Positions 43,825 through 53,413 are shown, numbered from the stretch's first letter. The stretch is 64,000 bases of DNA from Paraburkholderia tagetis (GCF_022213065.1 NZ_JAKLJA010000035.1:1-64000), one strand, 5' to 3'. Program-made: numbers and translations. Notes: generated by a model not told the origin, from the sequence alone.

Positions 43825-45158
43825 GCACGCCGATACGACAAGCCTTGACGCGGGGAAGGCGCGCAAACACGCGCTCGATCGTGCTCGCCGGTATTTTCGC
43901 GGTGGCGCTCGTGGCCTGCGGCGGCAGCAGCGGCAACAACGGCGCGGCAGGCGCCACCGCACCGGCGAGCGCACCCGCTGCCGCCAGTGCGCCGTTGGGG
44001 GCGAGTTCGCCGCCCTCGACCGGCTCGGGCACCTCGAGCACCTCTGGCAGCACGTCGGGCACCGTGCCGCAATCGACTACGCCGAATGTCGTCGCGGTCA
44101 GCGTCGCCGCCACCGCCAACTCAGCACGCAACATGCTCATGGCCAGCGTGACCGTGTGCGTGCCGGGCACGAACACCTGCGCCACCGTCGACAACGTGCA
44201 GGTCGACACCGGCTCGCAAGGCCTGCGCCTGCTTGCCTCCGCCCTGCCGGCCGGATTCGCGCTGCCCGCCGTCAACGCCGGCGCCGGCTCGGCGCCTGCC
44301 GGCGAATGCGCGGCCTTCGGCACCGGCTACACATGGGGCGCGGTGCGCAGCGCCGACGTGCGGCTCGCGGGCGAGGTGGCTCCCTCGCTGCCGATCCAGG
44401 TGATCGCCGATCCGTCCGTGCCGACCACGCCGAGTGTCTGCCAGGGCTTCGGACTCGCGATGATCAATACCACGGCGCTGCGCTCGAACGGCATTCTCGG
44501 CGTCGGGCTCTTCAGCGCCGACTGCGGCGCGGCCTGCGTCAAACAGGCCAATAGTTCGTGGTACTACGCATGCCCTTCCGGCGTCTGCACAGCGAGTGCG
44601 CAACCGCTCGCGCAGCAGGTGAGCAATCCCGTTGCGTCGTTTGCCACCGACAACAACGGCGTCGTGATCGACCTGCCCGCAGTGCCCGACACGGGCCAAA
44701 GCGCGGTGAGCGGATCCTTGATCTTCGGCATCGGCTCGCAGTCGAATAACGCGCTCGGCGGCGCGACGGTGCTGCGCACGAATACGGTGACGGGCTTCGT
44801 GACGACCACGACCTCGGACGGCTCGGTCTATCCGCTGAGCTATCTGGACAGCGGCTCGAACGGCTTTTTCTTCGCGAGCCCGGCCCTCACCCGCTGTGGC
44901 GTGTGGTACTGCCCGAGTTCGCCGCTAAGCATCGGCGCGACGATCAAGGGAACGGATGGCATCAGCGCGCCGGCGTCTGTCTCGGTCGCGAACGCGCAAA
45001 CGCTCCTCGCGAGCGGCAACTGGGCGTTCGACAACCTCGCGGGCTACAACGGCAACATGTTCGGCTGGGGACTGCCGTTCTTCTTCGGGCGGCGCATCTA
45101 CACGGCTATCGAAGCTCAGGTGACCCCGGCGGGAACGGGGCCGTATTTCGCGTTCTGA
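43821..45158 (+). CDS. DUF3443 lipoprotein, possible pepsin-like aspartic protease
   Basis: The 445-aa product has a lipobox (FAVALVAC, Cys33) and a Ser/Ala/Thr-rich spacer to about residue 85. The folded part carries, in pepsin order, VQVDTGSQGLRLLAS (Asp129), NGILGVGLFS (about 223-232), SGSLIFGIGS (about 297-306) and SYLDSGSNGFFF (Asp343). Each resembles the A1 aspartic protease signatures DTGSxxL, xGILGL, the VxFG strand, and the second D-S/T-G-S/T. Six or more cysteines suggest disulfides in an exported domain. The family is formally of unknown function; protease activity is my inference. Coupled by ATGA to DUF2844. Confidence 0.85.
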   Translation: MSTPIRQALTRGRRANTRSIVLAGIFAVALVACGGSSGNNGAAGATAPASAPAAASAPLGASSPPSTGSGTSSTSGSTSGTVPQSTTPNVVAVSVAATANSARNMLMASVTVCVPGTNTCATVDNVQVDTGSQGLRLLASALPAGFALPAVNAGAGSAPAGECAAFGTGYTWGAVRSADVRLAGEVAPSLPIQVIADPSVPTTPSVCQGFGLAMINTTALRSNGILGVGLFSADCGAACVKQANSSWYYACPSGVCTASAQPLAQQVSNPVASFATDNNGVVIDLPAVPDTGQSAVSGSLIFGIGSQSNNALGGATVLRTNTVTGFVTTTTSDGSVYPLSYLDSGSNGFFFASPALTRCGVWYCPSSPLSIGATIKGTDGISAPASVSVANAQTLLASGNWAFDNLAGYNGNMFGWGLPFFFGRRIYTAIEAQVTPAGTGPYFAF

Positions 45159-45192
45159 TCGCGTTCCGGGCTTCGTGCAAGCGCGCGCCGGG

Positions 45193-45807
45193 TCACTCGT
45201 CGTCGGCGTCCGGGGCGGGCGTGGTCTTCGCGAGCGCGCCCGGCGAAAGCCAGCGGAACGACGTGAGGCTACCCGTTCTGTCGTAGGTGCACTCGGCGGC
45301 CGTGGACGGGCGCGGCGCCTTGTGCAGACCGAGCTTGACGGCAAGCACGGCCATCGGCGTGGTGGGCTTGCTCTCGACGACCGGAGCCGCGACAGGAGCG
45401 GACGCTGCTGACGCACCGGACGCCGCCGAGGCCATGGATGCGATCGACGACGCCGAAGCGCCGTATGCAGCTGCGGCACCGGACGTCGCCGAGGCCACGG
45501 TGGCGCTCGCACCCGAGGCGCCGACCGCGACCGCGCCAGGCGTACCCGCGGCGGCGGCGGCGGCCGACGTGCTGAGCACCCCCGAGGCCGGCAGCGCGCC
45601 GCGCGCAAGGACCCCTTCGACGACGACACGCTTGCCGCGATACGCCACCGCGGTATGCGTGACGGACAATTCGCCCAGCGATGCGTTGGCGAGCCGGGTG
45701 CGCATTTCCTGCTCGCACGCGCTGGGGTTCTGATACTGCGCGACGCATCCCGCGAGCAGAGTGGCACCGGCGGCGAGGCCGACGAGGCAGGCTTTCCGTT
45801 TGTTCAT
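45193..45807 (-). CDS. Ala-rich lipoprotein, unknown function
   Basis: The 204-aa product starts MNKRKACLVGLAAGATLLAG with lipobox LLAGC (Cys21). Short ordered parts flank a long Ala/Ser/Gly region (about 78-145): the N-terminal CEQEMRTRLANASLGELSVT and a C-terminal AECTYDRTGSLTSFRWLSPG. The middle is low complexity and variable-looking. It converges with DUF3443 with only 34 bp between stops. I do not recognise a family beyond lipoprotein. Confidence 0.72.
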   Translation of the reverse strand: MNKRKACLVGLAAGATLLAGCVAQYQNPSACEQEMRTRLANASLGELSVTHTAVAYRGKRVVVEGVLARGALPASGVLSTSAAAAAAGTPGAVAVGASGASATVASATSGAAAAYGASASSIASMASAASGASAASAPVAAPVVESKPTTPMAVLAVKLGLHKAPRPSTAAECTYDRTGSLTSFRWLSPGALAKTTPAPDADDE

Positions 45808-45992
45808 CGCTCTTGTTGCGCTTCTCGCGCGGTTCGGTTTTCAGGCTGCGGCAATTGTAGCGTACAGGCCGCGAAGACCCGAGGCACGCCGGGTCCTTTG
45901 GTACTTTGGTAGCCACTCAGCCATCACAACCGCCACCCCCGGCGCTCGCTGGCCGCGCCGGCCTGCTATCATCGCGGCTGTATATCCATACA

Positions 45993-47894
45993 GTGCCGCG
46001 CGTGCTTCCCGAATCTCCCGATCCGTTCTATTACCTCGCGAACTTCGAGCGCGCGCTCGCCTCGCTCGATGCGCGCTGCGCCGATCTGTTCGACGACGCC
46101 GAGCGGCGCTTCGTACAGGGCTTCGGCGCCTTGCCGCGCGCCTCACGCGCGCTGTTCGTACGCATGCTGATGCGCAAGGGCCCGGTCTTTCGCGCGAGCA
46201 AGCTCGACTACGCCGAGATTGGCTGCCCGCGCGCGGCGGCAACGCCCCTTGTCGAAGCGCGCTGGCTGGACGCCGCGCCCGTGCTCGCGCTCGACGCGCT
46301 CGCGGCGCTCGTCAGCAAAGCCGAGTTGCAGGAGCTCGATGCGCGCCTCGCAGCGGACGCTCATGCGCATGGCGCGCACGGTGCGTCTGAGGCATTCGAT
46401 GCAGCCGACGCGTCTGACGTGCCCGACGCGCTCAAGGCGCCGAACGCGCCGTTTGCCGGTACCTCCTCGCGCGCCACGCGTACCCGGTGCATCCCGCAGA
46501 CCACCCGAACCACCCGAACCACACGCGCCGAGACGCTCGAAGCCCTGCATGCCGCCGCGCCCGAGCCGCGCGGCTGGTCCGCATGGTTTCCGGACTCGGC
46601 CGATACGGTCTTCCATCTGAGCGCCGCGCCGCTGTGCGAGCGGCTCAGGCTGATGTTCTTCGGCAATCTGCGGCAGGACTGGTCCGAGTTCGTGCTCACC
46701 GACCTGGGCGTCTACCGCTACGAGCCGGTGCCGCTCGATAGCGCGTCGCGCGCGTTCCAGCAACGCGCCGACATCGACGCCTGGCTTGCGCTGCGCGACT
46801 GCCGCGAGACCTTCGATCTCGCGCCGGACGCTGCGTCGGCCGTCACCGCCCTTGGCGCGGCGCTCGATACGCTCGACTCGCTCGCACCGCATACGAGGAA
46901 CAACGACTGGCTGCGCGCGCGCCACGACCGGGTACGGCACGCGGCCGGCCAGGCGGCCGAGCGCCTGGACGAGCCGGCGCTTGCGTGGCGCGCCTATCTC
47001 GACAGCGGCCATCCCGAATCGCGCTACCGGCGCGTGCGCGTTCTGGAGCAACTGGGCCGCTGCGAAGAAGCCCTCGCGCTCGCACAAGCGATTGCCAACG
47101 CGCCCGCGAACGAGGAGGAAGCGCAGCGCGCAACGCGCACGCTCGCGCGTCTGGAGCGACGGCGCCCCGCAGACACGACACGGGCAAAGCCGGCAACATG
47201 CACGACGCAGACGACGCAGACGGCCACCGACACGCCGACTTTCGCAAACGCCGAACTCACGCTACCCGCCGCTTTTGCGGGCCTGCGCGTGGAAGAAGCC
47301 GCACGCCGGACGCTCGAAAGTGCCGGCGCGCCCGTCTTCTACGTCGAGAACACGCTCATCAACGGCCTTTTCGGCCTGCTCTGCTGGCCCGCGCTCTTCG
47401 CGGCGCTACCGGGTGCATTCTTCCATCCGTTCCAGCGGGGCCCCGCCGATCTGCACGCCGCCGACTTCGTCGCGCGGCGTGCCGGGCTCTTTGCCGCCTG
47501 TCTCGCCGAACTGGAAAGCGGCACGTATCGCGCGACCATCGAGCGGCGTTTTGGCGATAAGTACGGCATCCAGTCACCTTATGTCGCGTGGCCCGCGCTC
47601 GATGCCGCGCTGCTGGCGCTCGCGCTCGACTGCTTTCCCGCTGCCCACTTGCGGCTATGGTTCGAGCGTCTCCTGCGCGAGCCCGCCGCGAACCGTTCGG
47701 GCCTGCCCGACCTCGTGCGCTTCTGGCCGCACGAGCGACGTTACGAGCTGATCGAGGTAAAGGGTCCCGGCGACCGGCTCCAGGACAACCAGCGCCGCTG
47801 GCTCGCGTACTGCGCCGCGCACGGCCTGCCCGTGACGGTGCTGCAAGTCCGCTGGGCCGCGCAGGAAAGCGCGACGGCTGCGCCAGTGCCATGA
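45993..47894 (+). CDS. VRR-NUC domain nuclease (bacterial FAN1-like)
   Basis: The start is uncertain; GTG at 45993 gives 633 aa and a possible -10 box (TATCAT, 45967) lies before it. The C-terminus is a VRR-NUC nuclease of the PD-(D/E)XK type: LPDLVRFWPHERRYELIEVK with Asp573, Glu588 and Lys590 in this numbering, then GPGDRLQDNQRRWLAY. The N-terminal half is helical (SAP/TPR-like in FAN1). FAN1 trims DNA at flaps and interstrand crosslinks. Two in-frame 9-bp microsatellites encode TTRTTR and TTQTTQ. The stop overlaps the start of the helicase gene (ATGA), so the two products are probably made together. Confidence 0.87.
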   Translation: MPRVLPESPDPFYYLANFERALASLDARCADLFDDAERRFVQGFGALPRASRALFVRMLMRKGPVFRASKLDYAEIGCPRAAATPLVEARWLDAAPVLALDALAALVSKAELQELDARLAADAHAHGAHGASEAFDAADASDVPDALKAPNAPFAGTSSRATRTRCIPQTTRTTRTTRAETLEALHAAAPEPRGWSAWFPDSADTVFHLSAAPLCERLRLMFFGNLRQDWSEFVLTDLGVYRYEPVPLDSASRAFQQRADIDAWLALRDCRETFDLAPDAASAVTALGAALDTLDSLAPHTRNNDWLRARHDRVRHAAGQAAERLDEPALAWRAYLDSGHPESRYRRVRVLEQLGRCEEALALAQAIANAPANEEEAQRATRTLARLERRRPADTTRAKPATCTTQTTQTATDTPTFANAELTLPAAFAGLRVEEAARRTLESAGAPVFYVENTLINGLFGLLCWPALFAALPGAFFHPFQRGPADLHAADFVARRAGLFAACLAELESGTYRATIERRFGDKYGIQSPYVAWPALDAALLALALDCFPAAHLRLWFERLLREPAANRSGLPDLVRFWPHERRYELIEVKGPGDRLQDNQRRWLAYCAAHGLPVTVLQVRWAAQESATAAPVP

Positions 47895-50182
47895 GCTACA
47901 CCGTCGCGGTCCGTACGCTCTGCGAGTTCACCGCGAAACGCGGCGACCTCGATCTGCGCTTCACGCCTTCGCCCGATGCAAGCGAAGGCCGCGCCGGCCA
48001 CGCCGCAATCGCTGCACGCCGCCCCGCCGGCTACGAAACCGAAGTCGCGCTCACCAGTGTGTTCGGCACGCTCACCGTGCGCGGCCGCGCCGACGGCTAT
48101 GACCCCGCACGCCAGCGGCTCGAAGAATTCAAAACGTATCGCGGCGATCTGGACGCGATGCGCGAGAACCAGCGCGCACTGCACTGGGCGCAACTGCGCG
48201 TCTACGGCGCGCTGATGTGCGAGAAGCTCGGCCTCGACGCGCTCGAACTCGCGCTCGTCTACTACGAGATCGGCTCGGGCCACGAGACGGCGCTCGTCGA
48301 GCACGCGAGCGCCCAGCAACTGCGCGCCGAATTCGAGTCGCAATGCACGCGCTTCGTCGCGTGGGCGGAACAGGAGAGCACCCATCGCGCGGCGCGCGAC
48401 GTTGCGCTCGCGGCATTGCGGCTGCCGCATGCGACGTTCCGCGCAGGACAGCGCGATCTCGCCGAGGCCGTGTGGCGCGCGGCAACGCAAGGACGCTGCC
48501 TGCTCGCGGAAGCGCCCACCGGCATCGGCAAGACCATCGGTACGTTGTTCCCACAACTGAAAGCCTGCGCGCGCGCCGGCATCGACAAGGTGCTGTTCTT
48601 GAGCGCGAAGAGTTCGGGACGCCAGCTCGCCATCGACGCACTCAGCGCGCTCGCCACTGCGCAAGTCGATAGCGAGCCCGACGTGAATGGCGGTAGTGCT
48701 GCGCTGCCGCTGCGCGTGCTCGAACTCGTCGCGCGCGATAAGGCCTGCGAGCACCCGGACCTCGCGTGCCACGGGCAATCGTGTCCGCTCGCGCGCGGTT
48801 TCTACGACCGCCTGCCCGCTGCGCGCGCCGCCGCGCTCACGCGTATGCGGCTCGAGCGAGCGGCGCTGCGCGAGGTCGCACGCGAACATGAGGTGTGTCC
48901 GTACTACCTCGGCCAGGAGCTCGCGCGCTGGAGCGACGTGATCGTCGGCGACTACAACTACTACTTCGATGTGAGCGCCATGCTATTCATGCTCAGTGCG
49001 CACAATCAGTGGCGCGTGAGCGTGCTCGTGGACGAAGCGCACAACCTGCCTGAACGCGCCCGCGCGATGTATTCCGCCGAGCTCGTGCAAACTCGCCTGG
49101 ACGCCGTGCGGCGCGCCGCGAGCGCCCCCGTGAAACGCGCGCTGACCCGCCTCGCGCGTCACTGGAACGCGCAGAACGCCGTGGAGCCGAACGCCTGGCG
49201 CGCGAGCGAGACGCTGCCCGAGGGTTTGGTCGCCGCGCTCGGCGACGTGATCGCGGCCATTGGCGATCAACTCGAGCAACCTGCCCTGGTGCGCGATGTC
49301 GAACTCGAACGCTTCTATTTCGACGCACTGCACTTCGTGCGCATGGCCGAGCGCTTCGACGCGCAATCGATCTTCGACGTCACCCCGCTTGCTGCGCGAG
49401 ACGCAAAGCGCACACGTTCGACGCTCTGCATCCGCAACATCGTGCCCGCCGGTGCGCTGCGCGCGCGCATGGCGGCGGCTCACAGCGTCACGCTTTTCTC
49501 GGCGACGCTCACGCCCACGCACTACTACACCGACATGCTCGGCCTGCCTTCGAATACGGTGAACGTGGAAATCGGCACGCCGTTTCGCGCCGAGCAACTC
49601 GACGTGCGGATCGCGCGCGATATCTCGACACGCTACAAGGACCGCGAGCGCTCGCTCGATACGCTGATCGAGCGCCTCGCCAATCAATATGACGCGCGCC
49701 CCGGCAATTACCTGTGTTTCTTCAGCAGCTACGACTATCTCCAGCTTGCCGCCGATGCCTTCGTCGCACGACATCCGCACGTGAGCACATGGATGCAGTC
49801 GCGCACGATGGACGAAGCGCAACAGCAAGCCTTCGTCGCGCGCTTCGTGGAGGGCGGCTGCGGGATCGGCTTTGCCGTGCTCGGCGGGGCATTCGGCGAG
49901 GGCATCGACCTGCCGGGCACGCGCCTCATCGGCACCTTTATCGCGACGCTCGGCATGCCTCAGGTGAATCCCGTGAACGAGGCGATGCGCGAGCGCATGC
50001 AAACGCTCTACGGCGCCGGATTCGACTACACCTATCTGATCCCCGGGTTGCGCAAGGTCGTGCAGGCTGCGGGCCGCGTGATTCGCACCGAACGCGATTC
50101 CGGCGTCGTGCATCTGCTCGACGACCGCTTCGCGCGGCCGGATGTGCGCGCGCTATTGCCCGCGTGGTGGCACGTAGGCTAA
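47891..50182 (+). CDS. Nuclease-helicase: PD-(D/E)XK domain fused to DinG/XPD-like helicase
   Basis: The 763-aa product starts MSYTVAVRTLCEFTAKRGDL. Residues 1-110 look like a RecB/Cas4-type nuclease: GRADGYDP (Asp68), LEEFKTYRG (Glu79, Lys81), then HWAQLRVYG (Q101, Y105). The helicase follows: Walker A EAPTGIGKT (208-216), four cysteines C286, C293, C298 and C336 placed like the XPD [4Fe-4S] cluster, DEAH at 381-384, and motif VI QAAGRVIRTERDSG near the end. It should unwind DNA 5' to 3' and cut it. ATG overlaps the stop of the VRR-NUC gene, indicating a shared job in crosslink or structure repair. Confidence 0.9.
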   Translation: MSYTVAVRTLCEFTAKRGDLDLRFTPSPDASEGRAGHAAIAARRPAGYETEVALTSVFGTLTVRGRADGYDPARQRLEEFKTYRGDLDAMRENQRALHWAQLRVYGALMCEKLGLDALELALVYYEIGSGHETALVEHASAQQLRAEFESQCTRFVAWAEQESTHRAARDVALAALRLPHATFRAGQRDLAEAVWRAATQGRCLLAEAPTGIGKTIGTLFPQLKACARAGIDKVLFLSAKSSGRQLAIDALSALATAQVDSEPDVNGGSAALPLRVLELVARDKACEHPDLACHGQSCPLARGFYDRLPAARAAALTRMRLERAALREVAREHEVCPYYLGQELARWSDVIVGDYNYYFDVSAMLFMLSAHNQWRVSVLVDEAHNLPERARAMYSAELVQTRLDAVRRAASAPVKRALTRLARHWNAQNAVEPNAWRASETLPEGLVAALGDVIAAIGDQLEQPALVRDVELERFYFDALHFVRMAERFDAQSIFDVTPLAARDAKRTRSTLCIRNIVPAGALRARMAAAHSVTLFSATLTPTHYYTDMLGLPSNTVNVEIGTPFRAEQLDVRIARDISTRYKDRERSLDTLIERLANQYDARPGNYLCFFSSYDYLQLAADAFVARHPHVSTWMQSRTMDEAQQQAFVARFVEGGCGIGFAVLGGAFGEGIDLPGTRLIGTFIATLGMPQVNPVNEAMRERMQTLYGAGFDYTYLIPGLRKVVQAAGRVIRTERDSGVVHLLDDRFARPDVRALLPAWWHVG

Positions 50183-50209
50183 ACGCTCTCGATCAATAGT
50201 CCGAATCAA

Positions 50210-51733
50210 TTATTTCGATGTTGCATTGGCGCCGTGATTTTTCAGGCGGCCCATGGCGAATACCGGTTCGAGTGCGCGATAGAGCGCATGAAACGTCGGA
50301 CGACGCGTCTCGCGATACCACGCGTGACGGCCTGCGTCCGGCTCGCGCACAGCCAGCACGGGCGGTTGTGGGCACACTTCGTCGAGCGACGCTTGCGGCT
50401 CGAGCGCGAGGTGGGCCAGGCGCGCCGCGCCCAAGGCCGGACCGACCTCGCCGCCCGCGCGCAGCGTGAGCGCCCGCCCGCTGATATCGGCGAGCATCTG
50501 CGTCCACCACGCGCTGCGCGAGCCGCCGCCGATCACGGTGATCGCCTCGGGCACGAGGCCCGCCGCATGCAGCGCGTCCATGCCGTCGAGCAGCGCAAAG
50601 CCCACGCCTTCGAGCGTGGCGTTGGCGAGATCGGCGCGCGTGGTCTCCGGCGTCATGCCGTAGAACACGCCCTTCGCATTGACGTTGTTATGCGGCGTGC
50701 GCTCGCCGCTCAGATAAGGCAGGAACCAGGGCCTGCGCGCATCGAGCGTGGCGCCCGCCTGCGCGTGCGCGTCGGCGAGCAATGCGGCGACGCTTTCATG
50801 GCCCGTCAAACGCGTCGTGAAATCGAGGCAACTCGCGGCGTTGAGCATTACCGACATCAAATGCCACGTATGCGGCAACGCATGGCAGAAGCTATGGACG
50901 GCGGAATCCGGGTTCGCAAGAAAGCCGTCCGAGACGGCGAAATACACGCCCGACGTACCCAGCGACAGCATCGCATCGCCGGGCCGCACGATCCCCACGC
51001 CCACCGCACCCGCCGCGTTGTCGCCGCCGCCCGCCGCCACCGGAATCTCGCGCAAGCCGAATTCGCGCGCGATCCCGGCGCGCAGCGTACCGGTCACCTC
51101 GTTGCCTTCGAAGACCTCGGGCATCTGCGCGCGCGTCAGGCCGCAAGCGCACAGCAACGCCTCGCTATAGTCGCGCTTCGCAACGTCGAGCCAGAGCGTG
51201 CCGGCTGCATCTGACGGGTCGGTTGCGAACACGCCCGTCAACAGCCAGCGCAGATAGTCCTTGGGCAGCAGCACGTGTGCGATGCGTGCGAAAACCTCGG
51301 GCTCGTGCTTGCGCACCCAGAGCAGCTTGGGCGCGGTGAAGCCCGGCATCGCGAGGTTGCCGGCCACGGCATGAAGATCGGGCACGGCCTTTTCCAGCTC
51401 GACACATTCGGAATCCGAACGACCGTCGTTCCAGAGAATCGCCGGACGCAGCACCTCGCCTTTCGCATCGAGCAGCGTCGCGCCATGCATCTGTCCGGTG
51501 AGGCCGATCGCTTCGATACGCGCCGTGTCGATGCCATTGCGCCGCACCGTGTCGAGCAGTTCGCGCAGCGCACTGCGTGTGGCGCGCCACCAGTCCTGAG
51601 GCGCCTGCTCCGACCAGCGCGGCTGCGGCCGGCTCGCCGCGAGCGGTGCGCTCGCACTGCCGAGCACGTCGCCGGCGCGATCGAGCAACACCGCCTTCAC
51701 ACCCGATGTGCCGAGATCGATACCGATAAACAT
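50210..51733 (-). CDS. xylB: Xylulokinase
   Basis: The 507-aa product (MFIGIDLGTSGVKAVLLDRA) is a FGGY carbohydrate kinase. It has the N-terminal phosphate loop DLGTSGVK, GLTGQMHGATLLD with xylulose-contact residues, LPKDYLRWLLTG, and the ATP-side GGGSRSAWWTQMLADISG. It phosphorylates D-xylulose made by the neighbouring xylose isomerase. It lies 36 bp after xylA on the same strand, so the two form an operon, read towards the convergent nuclease-helicase gene. Confidence 0.95.
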   Translation of the reverse strand: MFIGIDLGTSGVKAVLLDRAGDVLGSASAPLAASRPQPRWSEQAPQDWWRATRSALRELLDTVRRNGIDTARIEAIGLTGQMHGATLLDAKGEVLRPAILWNDGRSDSECVELEKAVPDLHAVAGNLAMPGFTAPKLLWVRKHEPEVFARIAHVLLPKDYLRWLLTGVFATDPSDAAGTLWLDVAKRDYSEALLCACGLTRAQMPEVFEGNEVTGTLRAGIAREFGLREIPVAAGGGDNAAGAVGVGIVRPGDAMLSLGTSGVYFAVSDGFLANPDSAVHSFCHALPHTWHLMSVMLNAASCLDFTTRLTGHESVAALLADAHAQAGATLDARRPWFLPYLSGERTPHNNVNAKGVFYGMTPETTRADLANATLEGVGFALLDGMDALHAAGLVPEAITVIGGGSRSAWWTQMLADISGRALTLRAGGEVGPALGAARLAHLALEPQASLDEVCPQPPVLAVREPDAGRHAWYRETRRPTFHALYRALEPVFAMGRLKNHGANATSK

Positions 51734-51769
51734 GTCCGCATCCCTTTCCTTGTGCTTCGCAGCACGCGT

Positions 51770-53092
51770 TCAACGCTGGCTGTAGATCGCCTGATTGACG
51801 ATGTTTTCGAGCCGCTCCTGCTGGCCGCTCGCATGCTGCGGATTCAGGTCACGCGCAGCGGCATCGGCGGCCAACGACGCCAGCGAATAGCCGCCAGCGA
51901 GGATCTTGCGGCCGAACTCGGTATCCCATCCCGCGTAACGCTGACGCCTGAACTGTTCGAGGCGGTCGTTCTCCACCAGGGTAGCCGCGCGCTCGAGTGC
52001 GAGGGCGAGCACGTCGATCGCGCCCACGTGGCCATAGAACAGATCTTCGGGATCGACGCTTTGGCGCCGCAGCTTCGCATCGAAATTCATGCCCCCCGTG
52101 GTGAAGCCGCCATGGCGCAGGATCTCGTAGAACGCCAATGTGAGTTCTTCCACGCTGTTCGGAAATTGATCGGTGTCCCAGCCGTTCTGCGGATCGCCGC
52201 GGTTGGCGTCGACACTGCCGAACACGCCGAGCGCGCAGGCCATCGCAATCTCGTGATGAAACGAATGGCCCGCGAGCGTGGCATGATTCGCTTCGATATT
52301 CACGCGAATTTCGTTCTGCAGTCCGTACTGCGTGAGAAAACCATGGACCGTGGCGACATCGTAATCGTACTGGTGTTTGGTGGGCTCCTGCGGCTTCGGC
52401 TCGATCAGCAGCGTGCCCTTGAAACCGATGCGCTCCTTGTGCTCGACCACCATCGAAAGAAAGCGTGCGAACTGTTCGCGCTCACGCACGAGGTCCGTGT
52501 TGAGCAGCGTTTCGTAGCCCTCGCGACCACCCCACAACACGTAATTTTCGCCCCCCAGCCGATGCGTGGCGTCGAGCGCATGGCACACCTGGGTCGCCGC
52601 ATAGGCAAAGACTTCGGGGTTCGGGTTCGTGGCCGCGCCCGCGGCGTAGCGCGGGTGCGAAAACAGATTCGCCGTTCCCCACAGCAGTTTCATGCCGCTC
52701 GCCTGCTGCTTGCCGGCGAGGTAATCCACCATGCGCGCGAAGTTTTCCTTGTAGTCCTTGAGATCCTTGCCTTCAGGCGCGACATCGGTGTCATGGAACG
52801 TGTAGAACGGCACGCCGAGTTTCGTGAAGAACTCGAATGCCGCATCGGCCTTCTGGTGCGCACGCTCCATCGCGTCGCCAGGCTGCTGCCACGGCCGATG
52901 AAAAGTGCCCTGCCCGAAGATATCGACGCCGGGCCACACGAACGTATGCCAGTAGCAAACCGCAATACGCAGATGCTCTTCCAACGTCTTGCCGAGTATC
53001 TTCTTCGTGCGATCGTAGTGGCGCCAGGCCAGCGGATTGTCCGATTGCGGGCCTTCGTAGCGGATCGCGGGAATAGCTTCGAAATACGACAT
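51770..53092 (-). CDS. xylA: D-xylose isomerase
   Basis: The ATG at 53092 (MSYFEAIPAIRYEGPQSDNP) has GGAG eight bases upstream and gives 440 aa, the length of class II xylose isomerases; a longer frame to 53257 is not supported. Active-site stretches are FHDTDVAPEG with the catalytic His, LLIEPKPQEPTKHQYDYD with metal-ligand Glu and Lys, and NIEANHATLAGHSFHHEI. It converts D-xylose to D-xylulose with Mg2+ or Mn2+. It heads the xylAB operon and is divergent from xylR. Confidence 0.97.
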   Translation of the reverse strand: MSYFEAIPAIRYEGPQSDNPLAWRHYDRTKKILGKTLEEHLRIAVCYWHTFVWPGVDIFGQGTFHRPWQQPGDAMERAHQKADAAFEFFTKLGVPFYTFHDTDVAPEGKDLKDYKENFARMVDYLAGKQQASGMKLLWGTANLFSHPRYAAGAATNPNPEVFAYAATQVCHALDATHRLGGENYVLWGGREGYETLLNTDLVREREQFARFLSMVVEHKERIGFKGTLLIEPKPQEPTKHQYDYDVATVHGFLTQYGLQNEIRVNIEANHATLAGHSFHHEIAMACALGVFGSVDANRGDPQNGWDTDQFPNSVEELTLAFYEILRHGGFTTGGMNFDAKLRRQSVDPEDLFYGHVGAIDVLALALERAATLVENDRLEQFRRQRYAGWDTEFGRKILAGGYSLASLAADAAARDLNPQHASGQQERLENIVNQAIYSQR

Positions 53093-53413
53093 GGCGTCTC
53101 CTGTCCCATTCAAAACCGTCATGTTGCGGCGCAACGGCATGCGTCCTGGCGTTCTGACGCCATACTGCCCGCGTCGCTCGAAAGGCCGCAATTGCGAAAT
53201 TGCGCGACCTGCATAACGTTTCCTGCCAGTGGCCCGGCAGACGCGCGCGCTCGGCACGCTCTCGGCCTAAAATAGCCGGACGCTTAAAAGGACGCGCGCC
53301 CGCGCCTCTTCACCGTGAAGTTGGCACAAGCACCGCGCAAGCCCCACGCCCGAACCGGAGACAAGTGCGCTTGCCGCAATGCGAGCAAGCGCCGGCACCA
53401 CCCATCGCATGCC
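53093..53413. promoter_or_regulatory. xylA-xylR divergent control region
   Basis: The 321-bp gap should hold both promoters and XylR sites. A 10-bp palindrome CGCAATTGCG (53187-53196) is followed at once by a second ATTGCG copy (53199-53204), giving an 8-bp-spaced direct repeat; this is the best operator candidate. No firm promoter hexamers were fixed. Confidence 0.4.
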
